Part shown: one piece after another, positions 1 through 7,883 of the stretch | Layout: each line of letters opens with the position of its first letter | Position numbering within the stretch: the stretch's first letter is position 1 | The notes under the pieces: generated by a model | Told to the model about the DNA's origin: nothing | Database searches by the model: none | What the model saw: the letters and a program-made list of their open reading frames with translations, nothing else | Assembly (NCBI RefSeq): GCF_000968375.1 | Contig: NZ_CP009933.1 | Location: 1,550,001-1,614,000, forward strand | Length of the DNA: 64,000 bases | Source of the DNA: Clostridium scatologenes | Lineage (GTDB): Bacteria; Bacillota; Clostridia; Clostridiales; Clostridiaceae | Reading direction: 5' to 3' | Translations under genes and position numbers: made by a program

Positions 1-1
1 T

Positions 2-676
2 GGACAAATTACAGTAATGCCAGTAGCTATAACAGGAGTAACAAGTGTAACAAATACAGCTGCAACAGCAAATGGATTTGATGAAGAAAGTGATTCTGCC
101 TTGCTGCAAAGGTACTATGAAAAATTACGAGAGCCATCTACCCAGGGTAATATAGCATATTTTAAAAGCTTGGTTAAATCATATACAGGCGTTGGTGATG
201 TTAAAGTCTTTCCTACATGGAATGGTAATAATACAGTAAAGATTGTGATTGTAGATTCTAACAAACAAGTGCCTAGTACAGACTTAATAAATGCTGTGCA
301 ATCTTATATGGACCCACTAGGAGATATTTGGGGACTTGGATATGGTGCTGCTCCTTTTGGTGCTTTTACCACTATAACAGGTGCTACAGGAAAGAATATA
401 AATGTAAGCTTTACAGTAGATAAAGATACAAATTATTCAGACGAACAGAGGTTGGTCAATATACAGGCTAGTATAAATGCATATTTAAAAACAATAGCTT
501 TTGTAGATAATGCAATTGTATCTTATGCAAAAATAGGTGATGCAATACTTAACAGTGCAGGAGTTTTGGACTACTCTAATTTAACTATAAATGGTGGTAC
601 ATCAAACATAGCTCTTTCATTGACAAGCAGTTTATGCGAAATTCCAACTTTAGGGGTGGTGACGATAAATGTATAA
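2..676 (+). CDS. Phage baseplate J-like protein (XkdT/gp47 family), 5' partial
   Basis: This is the C-terminal part of a baseplate wedge protein of the Baseplate_J/XkdT family, a structural part of contractile phage tails. The reading frame is open to the window edge: before the first ATG at 17 it reads GQITV and runs smoothly into MPVAITGVTSVTN, so that ATG is internal and the gene begins outside the window. The segment DEESDSALLQRYYEKLREPS followed by a GN and a YF..LV stretch is typical of the family (recognised from memory). It overlaps the next gene by 8 bases, as is usual in a tail operon. Confidence 0.85.
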   Translation, partial: GQITVMPVAITGVTSVTNTAATANGFDEESDSALLQRYYEKLREPSTQGNIAYFKSLVKSYTGVGDVKVFPTWNGNNTVKIVIVDSNKQVPSTDLINAVQSYMDPLGDIWGLGYGAAPFGAFTTITGATGKNINVSFTVDKDTNYSDEQRLVNIQASINAYLKTIAFVDNAIVSYAKIGDAILNSAGVLDYSNLTINGGTSNIALSLTSSLCEIPTLGVVTINV

Positions 677-1199
677 AGATATTTTAAAATCATATTTACC
701 GTCGTTGCTCTCAGATACAAAAACTTTTGATGAGCTGCTAAATGCAGAAGGAATTGAATTTGATAAAGTACATGTTAATATTAATGATATTAAGCTCCAA
801 TTGAATATAGACACTGCCACGTGGGGACTTGATATATATGAGAAAGATTTAGGGATAATAACAGATCATACTAAAAACTTAGATTATAGAAGAAGTGTAA
901 TAAAATCAAAATCAAGAGGTTCAGGAAAACTAAACGCCACAATGATTAAACTTGTATGTGATTCCTTTAGTAATGGAAATGTACAAGTAACTTTTGATGG
1001 AATAATTCATGTTAAATTCACATCAGTTAAAGGTATTCCGCCTAATATGAATGATTTAAGAGATGCAGTAAATGAAATTAAGCCAGCGTATTTATTGTTA
1101 GATTACTTATATGCTTATTTATTAATTAAAGATGTACAGGGAATGACTATAGGCCAACTTCAACAAACTAAATTAGATCAATTTGCGGGGGGTGAATAA
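669..1199 (+). CDS. Phage tail protein, XkdU/YmfQ family (DUF2313)
   Basis: A 176-residue protein with the layout of the DUF2313/YmfQ family that follows the baseplate J protein in Mu-like and PBSX-like phages. It shows the expected N-terminal SYLPSLLSD and the later D.RRSVIKSK..G.GKL pattern before a small beta domain. The ATG at 669 follows a GGGGTGGTG SD and overlaps the upstream gene. It probably belongs to the baseplate hub or wedge; its exact role is not established by the sequence. Confidence 0.8.
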   Translation: MYKDILKSYLPSLLSDTKTFDELLNAEGIEFDKVHVNINDIKLQLNIDTATWGLDIYEKDLGIITDHTKNLDYRRSVIKSKSRGSGKLNATMIKLVCDSFSNGNVQVTFDGIIHVKFTSVKGIPPNMNDLRDAVNEIKPAYLLLDYLYAYLLIKDVQGMTIGQLQQTKLDQFAGGE

Positions 1200-1200
1200 T

Positions 1201-2019
1201 TTGGCAAGTAATACAACAAGATTAAATTTATACAAAGCTAATCCTGTAACAGATAAGGATGATACTTTTAATATAGATACTATACTGAATGATAACTGGG
1301 ACAAAATAGATGCTAATGTAGCTAAATTAGCAGACATACCAACAATACCAAGTAACTTGCCAGCAAATGGGGGCAATAGTACAACAGTAAATAGCCATAC
1401 AGCAGCAGCAACAGCAAACACTGATGAAAAAATAGATTTAATAGGAATGACTAATGAAGTTAATGCTAAGCTTTTGTCGCATGAGGCAGAAAAAGCGACA
1501 CAAGATGTTTTAGGGCATGTAAAAAAAGGAACGGATATTAATATAGATTCTAATGGTGTTATATCTGTGGATAGTGGAATTACAGCAAATAAGATATTAA
1601 AACTTCCTACTGGATTAGCAAGTGGAGATATACTTTATGTAAATGGTAGTGGACAATTAGTAAGATTACCCAAAGGCACTGATACGCAAGCACTTATATT
1701 AAGTGGTGGATTACCTGTTTGGGGAAGTGCTGGAGCAAAATGTGTTAATGGAAGTTATAACGGGGATGGAACTAATAATAGAAATATAAGTGTAGGCTTT
1801 AGACCTAAACTTTTAATTTTAATTCTAGGTCAGGTAGGATGGGCAATAAATAATGATTATTCAAATTATGCAATTGTGTTCACTAGTAGTAATATTACTT
1901 ATGATACTAAAGGGCAATATGGATTAGCTGTATATTTTTCTAGTGATGGTTTTACAGTTAATAATGTATATAGCAATAATACTTCGGGTACAAACTATCA
2001 ATATATAGCTATGGGTTAG
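1201..2019 (+). CDS. Phage tail fibre protein
   Basis: A 272-residue tail fibre or collar protein. The N-terminus, with the ASNTTRLNLYK segment followed by DTFN...LNDNWDKIDANV, is the common N-terminal signature of short fibres in Firmicute phages. The middle is rich in Ser, Thr, Asn and Gly, and the C-terminus (residues about 190-270) looks like a beta-rich receptor-binding tip. I choose TTG 1201 because a GGGGGGTG SD lies 6 bases upstream; the longer frame from TTG 1183 would put the SD inside the gene. Host-range determination is inferred from position and type. Confidence 0.8.
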   Translation: MASNTTRLNLYKANPVTDKDDTFNIDTILNDNWDKIDANVAKLADIPTIPSNLPANGGNSTTVNSHTAAATANTDEKIDLIGMTNEVNAKLLSHEAEKATQDVLGHVKKGTDINIDSNGVISVDSGITANKILKLPTGLASGDILYVNGSGQLVRLPKGTDTQALILSGGLPVWGSAGAKCVNGSYNGDGTNNRNISVGFRPKLLILILGQVGWAINNDYSNYAIVFTSSNITYDTKGQYGLAVYFSSDGFTVNNVYSNNTSGTNYQYIAMG

Positions 2020-2029
2020 GAGGTATAAA

Positions 2030-2665
2030 ATGTTTGTTAAAATAGATAAAGTTACTAATAAGATAATACAAACTATAGATAAAAACTATGGAATACAGGT
2101 CAATGAAAATGAATTACTACAAGAAATAACGGATGAAACTTTAATAAATAAAATCAATTCTGCATATGAATATACTCTAATATTCAATGATACTAAAGAT
2201 AGTATTATAGATATAAATATAACCAAGACTATAGAACAGCACCAACAAGATCAGTTAAGTAATATAGATAATATTAAGCAACAAAAAATAAATGAAATAA
2301 ATTCAGCATGCCAAAATGCTATAATTAATACTTTTCAATCTAACGCATATGATGGAACAATTATAGAAGATTATGCATGTGAACTTACAGATCAAAGTAG
2401 AATAAATGGGCTTGTAACTATAGCACAATTAAGATTAGCAAATTTAACCACAGAACCTATAAACTACTATAAGAATAAAGAAGCTATTAAATGTACAGAA
2501 TGGCAACCTAAAAATATGTTGAATCTAGGATTAGATTTAAAAAGGCATATAGAAAAAAATACTAATCATTATGAAGATTTAAAAATATATATTAATAGTT
2601 TAAATTCTGTAGAGGAGGTTCAAAAAGTAACATGGGATACAGTAATTCCAACACAAACTACTTAA
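2030..2665 (+). CDS. Phage tail-fibre-associated protein (DUF4376-like)
   Basis: A 211-residue protein directly after the fibre gene with an AGGAGG-type SD. The central part (about residues 80-190), with a charged helix then NAYDGTIIEDYACELTDQSR and later LNLGLDLKRHIE, resembles the DUF4376 domain found next to tail fibres, where it may act in fibre assembly or attachment. It overlaps the next gene by 34 bases in another frame. The family assignment is from pattern memory, not from a search. Confidence 0.6.
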   Translation: MFVKIDKVTNKIIQTIDKNYGIQVNENELLQEITDETLINKINSAYEYTLIFNDTKDSIIDINITKTIEQHQQDQLSNIDNIKQQKINEINSACQNAIINTFQSNAYDGTIIEDYACELTDQSRINGLVTIAQLRLANLTTEPINYYKNKEAIKCTEWQPKNMLNLGLDLKRHIEKNTNHYEDLKIYINSLNSVEEVQKVTWDTVIPTQTT

Positions 2666-3099
2666 AAAAGGACTTGCTTTTAATTTTTATAATGGGTGCT
2701 CTTTATATGGTACTAGAGGGATTTTGGCGTGGCTGGACACATATAAGTATGTTAATAGTTGGCGGACTAGCTGCTTTCTTTATAGGTAAGTTGAATGAAC
2801 ATCCAACTTTCTATGATCGTAAAATGTGGCAAGAGTGTGTTATGGGTACTTTAATAATCTTAATGTTAGAGTTTACAAGTGGTATAATACTTAATGTATG
2901 GTTAGGATTAGGTATATGGGATTATTCCACAGAACCTTTTAATCTGCTCGGACAGGTTTGTTTACCTTATGCTTTGCTATGGTTTTTATTAGTTCCAGCA
3001 TGTGTTTATGTAGATGATTATTTAAGATATAGGCTCTTTGGAGAAAAGAAACCATATGGATTGTTAAAGAATTATAAAGACTTATTTACATTACAATAG
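2632..3099 (+). CDS. Phage-encoded multi-pass membrane protein, CmpB/PF06541-like
   Basis: A 155-residue integral membrane protein with four hydrophobic segments (about residues 14-32, 37-52, 68-92 and 100-128). The segment LGLGIWDYSTEPFNLLGQVC is characteristic of the family called putative ABC-transporter type IV (PF06541, CmpB). A GAGGAGG SD lies inside the end of the previous gene, 13 bases before ATG 2632. Its place between fibre and lysis genes could suggest envelope remodelling or a holin-like role, but nothing in the sequence proves it. Confidence 0.65.
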   Translation: MGYSNSNTNYLKKDLLLIFIMGALYMVLEGFWRGWTHISMLIVGGLAAFFIGKLNEHPTFYDRKMWQECVMGTLIILMLEFTSGIILNVWLGLGIWDYSTEPFNLLGQVCLPYALLWFLLVPACVYVDDYLRYRLFGEKKPYGLLKNYKDLFTLQ

Positions 3100-3129
3100 T
3101 TACGTCAGAATAGAAATATTATACGACCC

Positions 3130-3158
3130 AAAGACTTATTAAATTAAGTCTTTTTATT
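3130..3158 (+). terminator. Rho-independent terminator after the tail-fibre genes
   Basis: A perfect 9-bp stem (AAAGACTTA at 3130-3138, TAAGTCTTT at 3145-3153) with a 6-base loop, followed by a T-rich tract. Confidence 0.8.
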
Positions 3159-3193
3159 TTACTTAAAATTAAAAAATGAAAGGAGATCATGAA

Positions 3194-3556
3194 ATGAATT
3201 TAGGAAGAAGGATAGTATATGACAGTATTACTGGAGGAATTGTATTAGATACAGGAGAAGAAACAAACGCTACAGAACGCCCTGTATGGAATGGTATAAC
3301 CTATATAGACATACCGTTTGGACAAGATTCAGACAAATATAGTAGAGTGGTTAAATACCATGTTGATATCAATACAAAGAAAGTAGTATTCGACCAACTT
3401 GGACCCGTTATTGTTACAGATGATGCTAAATTTAATGCTTTGTTTAAAAGTGTATTAGCTTTCAATACTCAAATAAATAATAATAACAAACTAGCTACAT
3501 TAACTGAAGAAATAGTAAATGCTTTAAAAACTGTTATTATAGGGAGTGGTAATTAA
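3194..3556 (+). CDS. Phage protein of unknown function upstream of XkdX
   Basis: A 120-residue protein with no family I recognise. The N-terminus RRIVYDSITGGIVLDTGE and a short beta-rich domain resemble the small proteins that come just before XkdX in clostridial phages; the C-terminal third is predicted helical. The ATG at 3194 has AGGAG at 3181-3185; the upstream in-frame ATG at 3176 would place this SD inside the gene. The stop codon is followed immediately by the ATG of the xkdX-like gene, indicating translational coupling. Confidence 0.6.
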   Translation: MNLGRRIVYDSITGGIVLDTGEETNATERPVWNGITYIDIPFGQDSDKYSRVVKYHVDINTKKVVFDQLGPVIVTDDAKFNALFKSVLAFNTQINNNNKLATLTEEIVNALKTVIIGSGN

Positions 3557-3709
3557 ATGAGTAAAACAGAAGGATTGGGATACGATTTTTATTATATAGG
3601 ATATATATGTGGATATCTAAGTTTAGATGATATAAAACAAGGTGTAGTAAATGGAGATATAACAAAAGATCAATTCAAACAAATCACGGGGGTAGATTAT
3701 ACACCTTAA
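3557..3709 (+). CDS. XkdX family small phage protein
   Basis: A 50-residue protein starting directly after the upstream stop codon. The pattern of an aromatic start (GYDFYYIGYICGY), a short helix, then VVNGDITKDQFKQITG and a final acidic Y-x-P fits the XkdX family, small proteins between tail-fibre and lysis genes in PBSX-like phages. Their function is unknown. The SD GGGAGTGG lies at the end of the preceding gene. Confidence 0.75.
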   Translation: MSKTEGLGYDFYYIGYICGYLSLDDIKQGVVNGDITKDQFKQITGVDYTP

Positions 3710-3715
3710 TAAACA

Positions 3716-3760
3716 AGGCAATAAATTATAGGCTGATTTTCAGTCTTTTTTTTATTGCCT
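3716..3760 (+). terminator. Nested inverted repeats with T-run, probable terminator
   Basis: A perfect 10-bp outer repeat (AGGCAATAAA 3716-3725 and TTTATTGCCT 3751-3760) encloses a small CTGA/TCAG hairpin followed by eight T residues. It lies between xkdX and the lysis genes. Confidence 0.55.
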
Positions 3761-3785
3761 CTATTACCTTTATGGGAGGTTATAA

Positions 3786-4301
3786 ATGGATGTAGAGAAC
3801 AAAATAAATGATCTGCAAAATAAGATTGAAAACATAAAAGAAGAAATGAGAGATATAAAAATAAATTATCTTAAAAAAGATGATACCAATTATCAAAAGT
3901 ATATTAATAAAGTAGATAGTATGGAGGATGCTGTATCTTCATTAAAAGCTAATTTAGAAAATATAAGTAAGCAAACAGAGCAAAATACGCAGATTATGCA
4001 AAGCTTAAATCTTACTAATACTAAATTAACAACATTACTAGAAGAATATTCTAAGACACAAAATGAAATTAAAACAGATATAAAAGAGCTTAAAGGAACA
4101 GTAAATACTTTAAATTTGGACACTAGCAAAAACACAGATATGAGGAGCTTTGCGTGGGACATTATAAAGAAAATATTAATAGTCATAGGTTGTGTTATCG
4201 TTGGTATGGCAATAGAACAATCTTCTAATAAAAGTAAAACATCTTTAAATAAAATAAATTACTATACGGAAATTCAATATGAAGGGGATAGATATGTATG
4301 A
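3786..4301 (+). CDS. XhlA-like coiled-coil membrane protein of the lysis module
   Basis: A 171-residue protein with a long N-terminal coiled coil (about residues 1-115, heptad-like with many K, N and E) and one transmembrane segment (about 127-143, IIKKILIVIGCVIVGMAI). This is the layout of the XhlA/haemolysin-type accessory proteins that work with holins and endolysins. SD GGGAGG precedes the ATG by a short A/T spacer. It overlaps the endolysin start by 4 bases. The assignment rests on architecture and position. Confidence 0.65.
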   Translation: MDVENKINDLQNKIENIKEEMRDIKINYLKKDDTNYQKYINKVDSMEDAVSSLKANLENISKQTEQNTQIMQSLNLTNTKLTTLLEEYSKTQNEIKTDIKELKGTVNTLNLDTSKNTDMRSFAWDIIKKILIVIGCVIVGMAIEQSSNKSKTSLNKINYYTEIQYEGDRYV

Positions 4302-5128
4302 AAGGTATAGATATATATGAAGGAGATAATATTCAGGACTGGAACGCTGTTAAAAATGCAGGTATAGAGGTTGTGATTCAGAAAGCTTCACAAGGTACAA
4401 GCCATGTTGATAAACTTCTTAATTACAGATATCCACTTATAAGATCAGCTGGACTTAAAATTGGATTTTATCATTTTGCTTCATATAATTCTGAAAATCC
4501 AATAGAAGAAGCGCAACATTTTTTAGATACTATTGCTGGGCTAGAAAGTGATACAGTATTGTGGCTGGACATAGAAGCCGCAGAAAAGTGGGGTAAGCAA
4601 ACATCTATAAATTATGCAAATGCATTTATTGATTATGTAGGAAATCAAGGTCATGAAATTGGCATATATACAGGTGATAGCTTTTTCCATTCATACCTTA
4701 AAAACAATATTCCAGATGTTCCTTTATGGATTGCAAGTTATGGTAGGCAGCCAAACTTATATCCAGACAATGCTTCATGGCAATATACAGATCAAGGTCA
4801 ATTAAATGGAATAGTTGGGAATGTGGACTTAGATTATTTTATAGATAATATTTTTATAAAAAGAGAGGATGAAATGGAAATGGAGAATATAGTAGGCTTT
4901 AATAATCAGGTAGATAAGAGGGCGGCAGAATACTTGGCAGACTTTTTAAATTGTCCTACAGTGGATCTAGTAGCTACAGCAAATGCAATTAACTTTAGTA
5001 AAGTTAAAAATGTTTATTTTGTTGGTGGTGGATTTTTCCCTCAGTTAGATAACGCTAAAGTTATTAAAGGTCCTGATAGATATGATACTTGTATAGAAGT
5101 TATGAAAAATATAGGAAAGTTAAAATAA
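4298..5128 (+). CDS. GH25 endolysin with C-terminal cell-wall-binding domain
   Basis: A 276-residue phage lysozyme. Residues 1-190 form a GH25 muramidase domain: GIDIYEGD with Asp5 and LWLDIEAAE with Asp91 and Glu93 match the acidic active-site positions of the family. Residues about 193-276 form a small binding domain (DKRAAEYLADFLNCPT, NVYFVGG) like the C-terminus of clostridial endolysins such as CTP1L (from memory). It degrades peptidoglycan at the end of infection. An SD-like sequence and two in-frame ATGs lie exactly at the domain boundary (separate entry). Neighbours are an XhlA-like protein and a holin. Confidence 0.9.
   Translation: MKGIDIYEGDNIQDWNAVKNAGIEVVIQKASQGTSHVDKLLNYRYPLIRSAGLKIGFYHFASYNSENPIEEAQHFLDTIAGLESDTVLWLDIEAAEKWGKQTSINYANAFIDYVGNQGHEIGIYTGDSFFHSYLKNNIPDVPLWIASYGRQPNLYPDNASWQYTDQGQLNGIVGNVDLDYFIDNIFIKREDEMEMENIVGFNNQVDKRAAEYLADFLNCPTVDLVATANAINFSKVKNVYFVGGGFFPQLDNAKVIKGPDRYDTCIEVMKNIGKLK
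4863..4882 (+). promoter_or_regulatory. Candidate internal ribosome binding site in the endolysin gene
   Basis: GAGAGG at 4863-4868 lies 5 bases before an in-frame ATG at 4874 (Met193) and 11 before another at 4880 (Met195), at the junction of catalytic and binding domains. Some clostridial endolysins are known to make their binding domain separately from such a site; here it is inferred. Confidence 0.5.
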
Positions 5129-5147
5129 AATTTGAGGAGGTATTTTT

Positions 5148-5747
5148 ATGTTAAATATAGAAACAATGCAATTATTAGTTATAGGTGGAGTAGTTGGAGC
5201 TGTTATAGGGTTCCTAGGAGGAATACCCTTCCTAAAGAAAAAAGGTGTGAATATAGCCCAAGGTATAGATACTGCAAGTAATATTGTTAAAGCAGCAGAT
5301 CCAGCAATAAATATAGCCAGTTCTTTATTACCTAATAATAAAGCTATAGGTATATTAAAAACTATAGAGAAGTGGGCAACAATTGCGGTAGGACAGGCAC
5401 AGCAACTTTATTATGCAGAAAGTATAGGAAGGGATGAAAGAATATCTACCGCACAAAATGTTGTGTATAATGCTTTACTAGAATTAAATATTCCTTTAGA
5501 TACAAATAAGAAGAATCTTATCAATGCTGCTATAGAAAATGCGGTAAAAGACCTTGGGCATAATAAAACAGAAGATGAACAAATAGCTGAGAAACAAGCA
5601 TTACAAGCTAAAGTTATTCAGTTAACTACAGAAAATACAAACTTAAAAAATACAATATCACAAGTTAATGCTGTTACAGTACAAACTACACAAAATAATA
5701 CTGCTAATGTAGCGCAAGATATAACTAATAATGCAGTAACACAATAA
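5148..5747 (+). CDS. Phage holin, LLH family
   Basis: A 199-residue protein with one N-terminal transmembrane segment (about residues 8-30), then a helical soluble part in which AVGQAQQLYYAESIGRDER and the following A..VVYNALLELNI segment match the LLH holin family (recognised from memory). The C-terminus is an Asn/Thr/Gln-rich coiled coil. GAGGAGG precedes the ATG. It lies just after the endolysin and ends in a strong terminator, so it probably closes the lysis operon and controls the timing of membrane permeabilisation. Confidence 0.7.
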   Translation: MLNIETMQLLVIGGVVGAVIGFLGGIPFLKKKGVNIAQGIDTASNIVKAADPAINIASSLLPNNKAIGILKTIEKWATIAVGQAQQLYYAESIGRDERISTAQNVVYNALLELNIPLDTNKKNLINAAIENAVKDLGHNKTEDEQIAEKQALQAKVIQLTTENTNLKNTISQVNAVTVQTTQNNTANVAQDITNNAVTQ

Positions 5748-5752
5748 TTTTA

Positions 5753-5785
5753 GCCCTAGACGATTAAGTCTAGGGCTTTTGTTTT
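5753..5785 (+). terminator. Terminator of the prophage late operon
   Basis: A perfect 9-bp G+C-rich stem (GCCCTAGAC 5753-5761, GTCTAGGGC 5768-5776), 6-base loop, then TTTTGTTTT. Confidence 0.85.
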
Positions 5786-5809
5786 ATATTGGGGGGAAGG
5801 AACTAAAAT

Positions 5810-5920
5810 ATGTTCATATTTAATTATAACCAGTATTACTGTAAGCTAAACAATAATAATTATTTTATAATTGGAGAAAATAAAAGTACTCCTTACTCTA
5901 CATTACTAAAAATAGTATAA
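5810..5920 (+). CDS. Small ORF, 36 residues, prophage accessory region
   Basis: An ATG with a good SD (GGGGGGAAGG, 9 bases upstream) opens a 36-codon frame. The peptide is rich in Asn and Tyr (MFIFNYNQYYCKLNNNNYF) and has no family I know. It sits between two similar hairpin terminators. It may be real because of the SD, but the length makes chance possible. Confidence 0.35.
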   Translation: MFIFNYNQYYCKLNNNNYFIIGENKSTPYSTLLKIV

Positions 5921-5948
5921 TTAGTATATGTATTAATGCCAGTCTTAC

Positions 5949-5980
5949 CCTAGGCTTAATTGTCTAGGACTTTTATTTTA
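5949..5980 (+). terminator. Second, related terminator hairpin
   Basis: CCTAGGC (5949-5955) pairs with GTCTAGG (5962-5968) with one G.U pair, followed by a TTTTATTTT tract. It resembles a diverged copy of the hairpin at 5753-5776. Confidence 0.6.
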
Positions 5981-6070
5981 AAATATTATTGAGCAAACAA
6001 TACAAGCCATAAAAACACAGCCTAATTTTAAAATTGCATCTATTTGAATATAACTTTTAGATTTAATCAT
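5978..6070 (-). CDS. Small single-span membrane peptide, 30 residues
   Basis: On the minus strand, AAGGTGG 6 bases before an ATG opens a 30-codon frame: a charged N-terminus (MIKSKSYIQ) then a hydrophobic stretch of about 18 residues (ILKLGCVFMACIVCSIIF) ending at the stop. Size and topology fit small toxic or regulatory membrane peptides of phages and toxin-antitoxin loci, but no family is recognised. Its 3' end runs into the convergent terminator at 5949-5980. Confidence 0.4.
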   Translation of the reverse strand: MIKSKSYIQIDAILKLGCVFMACIVCSIIF

Positions 6071-6130
6071 ACATAACCACCTTAGTAATAATTTTAGACA
6101 TAAAAAGAAAAAGGTAATCACTTTATAACA

Positions 6131-6160
6131 AAAAGACACCCTTAGTTAAGAGTGCTTTTT
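6131..6160 (-). terminator. Probable terminator of the HsdR-N-like gene
   Basis: CACCCTTA (6137-6144) and TAAGAGTG (6147-6154) form an 8-bp stem with one mismatch; on the minus strand it is followed by TCTTTTT. A very similar hairpin closes the XRE gene at 7452-7469. Confidence 0.6.
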
Positions 6161-6178
6161 TAAATAAGTATATTCTGT

Positions 6179-7330
6179 CTAATGATTATCAACATTATCG
6201 AAACATGTGAGTACTAAATCATTTAGTTTATTAAGGTCAGTGTGGGAGTCAATATAGATTCTTGATTCACCAATACCTTTTGGAGCCTGCTCTACTTTAA
6301 AACCAACTGCAATTTCTTGTGCTTTTTCCACAGGTAATTTAGTCATTATATTTTTATTAGTAATATCGAGTTGGACTCTAACAAACCATTTAGTTGTATT
6401 TTGATTATAAATTGAAAAATAACTGGTAGTATCTTTATAATTTAGATTTTCTATACATTTATTTGAAGATTCAAGAATAGACTTAATTATCTCAAAAGAT
6501 TCTAATTCTTCTTTAGTAGTTTCGATTTGTTTCTTTTTATGTTCTGTAGAATCATTAGTTGTATTATTAGCTATATTTTCATTTTTAGAATTCTTAAGTT
6601 CATCTTCTGCAATATCGGCAGCTGATTCTTGGAGGAAAAGACCTTTATTAACAATATCTAATACAGCATTTGAGATAGCTTTTCTTACTATAGGCCTGAA
6701 TCTTTCAATTACGTTATTTGTTACTCTTATATTACTAAAATCTTTTATTAAAAATCTTATAAATTCATCATTTGGATTTTTAAATAAATCTTTTAAAGTA
6801 GTGTTTAGAGCTGATGCATATACAAGTTCTTCAGCATATTTAACTAAATAGTCAGTATCGAAAATATCTTTTTTAAATTTTGATAAATTTTCTATATCAG
6901 TATCGTTTATGTTAGTTATATCTACTATTAAAAATGGATCATCATCCATTATATTATCAGCAGTTAGATCGGTGAAAAATTTATATTGAATTCCATTTGT
7001 CAGTATACCTAACTTCACTTCTGGAACAGCATTAAAGTATCTAGAAAGTTGAGCATCATGATTTGCAAGGTTTTCATCTACGGATTTTGCTTCTAAAAAT
7101 GCTATAGGAATGTTTTCTTTAAAAAGAGCATAGTCAACTTTTTCACCTTTTTTCTTACCAAAGTCTGCAATATATTCAGGACGTACTTCTAATGGATTGA
7201 ATACATCAAAACCTAAGATTTGAAGAAAAGGTATGATAAGTGCTTGCTTTGTCATTTCTTCATTAGTTATATGTATCTTCCTTTCACTAACTTGTAAAGA
7301 TAATTTTTGTAAATCTTCTTTAAATGCCAT
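6179..7330 (-). CDS. HsdR N-terminal-like (type I/IV restriction) nuclease-domain protein
   Basis: A 383-residue protein. Residues about 15-150 look like the N-terminal nuclease domain of type I restriction subunit R: TKQALIIPFLQILGFDVFNP, then VDYALF with an Asp, and IPIAFLEAKS giving the E-x-K of a PD-(D/E)XK site. There is no helicase domain. Residues 190-275 are helical and charged, and the C-terminal 100 residues form a separate beta-rich domain. SD GGAGG precedes ATG 7330. Similar lone proteins are annotated as predicted type IV restriction enzymes. In a prophage it may exclude other phages (inference). Confidence 0.7.
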   Translation of the reverse strand: MAFKEDLQKLSLQVSERKIHITNEEMTKQALIIPFLQILGFDVFNPLEVRPEYIADFGKKKGEKVDYALFKENIPIAFLEAKSVDENLANHDAQLSRYFNAVPEVKLGILTNGIQYKFFTDLTADNIMDDDPFLIVDITNINDTDIENLSKFKKDIFDTDYLVKYAEELVYASALNTTLKDLFKNPNDEFIRFLIKDFSNIRVTNNVIERFRPIVRKAISNAVLDIVNKGLFLQESAADIAEDELKNSKNENIANNTTNDSTEHKKKQIETTKEELESFEIIKSILESSNKCIENLNYKDTTSYFSIYNQNTTKWFVRVQLDITNKNIMTKLPVEKAQEIAVGFKVEQAPKGIGESRIYIDSHTDLNKLNDLVLTCFDNVDNH

Positions 7331-7451
7331 TATAAAACCTCCAATGTTTAAAATTTTAGCAATTAATTTAAAGTTCTACAAATATATAAAAAATCCTTTA
7401 AATTTTATATTTAAAGGATAATATTGTCTTATAAAAATGTATAAGAAAAAA

Positions 7452-7469
7452 CACCCTTAATTAAGAGTG
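7452..7469 (-). terminator. Terminator overlapping the XRE gene stop codon
   Basis: CACCCTTAA (7452-7460) directly abuts TTAAGAGTG, a near-perfect palindrome; the minus strand continues into a run of T. It is near-identical to the hairpin at 6137-6154. Confidence 0.55.
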
Positions 7470-7699
7470 CCTTTTTTATTTTTACGTTTTGTATAATTTA
7501 TGTCGTCTTTAATCAAGCTACCCATACTAACTTTAAGAGCTTTTGAAATCTTCTCAAGAGTATATAAGCTGGGTATTTTTGAACCTTTTTCAATTAGACT
7601 TATATAACTTTCACTTAGCATTGCTAATTCGGCTAATTGTTTTTGAGTCATTTTCTGTCTAAGTCTATATTTTTTAACTAGCAGCTTGAATATAATCAC
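7457..7699 (-). CDS. XRE-family HTH transcriptional regulator (prophage)
   Basis: An 80-residue single-domain repressor-like protein. Residues about 7-62 are a classic HTH_3 fold: YRLRQKMTQKQLAELAMLSE, SYISLIEKGSKIPSLYTLEK, then ISKALKVS. The C-terminus is basic. The likely start is GTG 7699 but the SD is weak. An 11-bp inverted repeat with an embedded TACAAT lies about 30 bases upstream, suggesting autoregulation. It faces the same way as a second XRE gene at 8078-8341, so this is probably part of the prophage immunity circuit. Confidence 0.8.
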   Translation of the reverse strand: MIIFKLLVKKYRLRQKMTQKQLAELAMLSESYISLIEKGSKIPSLYTLEKISKALKVSMGSLIKDDINYTKRKNKKGTLN

Positions 7700-7728
7700 C
7701 CACTTTAATGCGTTAGATTGATTGCTTA

Positions 7729-7739
7729 ATACATTGTAT
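7729..7739 (-). promoter_or_regulatory. Inverted repeat, candidate operator and -10 of the XRE gene
   Basis: ATACA-T-TGTAT forms an 11-bp inverted repeat. On the minus strand it contains TACAAT, a plausible -10 box. The -35 is not convincing. Confidence 0.4.
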
Positions 7740-7883
7740 CAACAAATATTACAAAATTCTACAAGAAAATTCCGGAAAATAAAGGGTGAAAAAAGTCAAA
7801 ACATAACATATAAAAAAGAAATTTTCGATAAATTAGTAAACGTTTTTACAAAAAATGAAGCATTTTTTGACAGTTTATACCAT

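Noticed and set aside
1173..1421. Minus-strand 82-codon hydrophobic frame over the tail-fibre start
   Set aside because: It is antisense to a gene with a good SD and family signature; hydrophobicity arises from the reverse of an Asn/Thr/Ala-rich coding strand.
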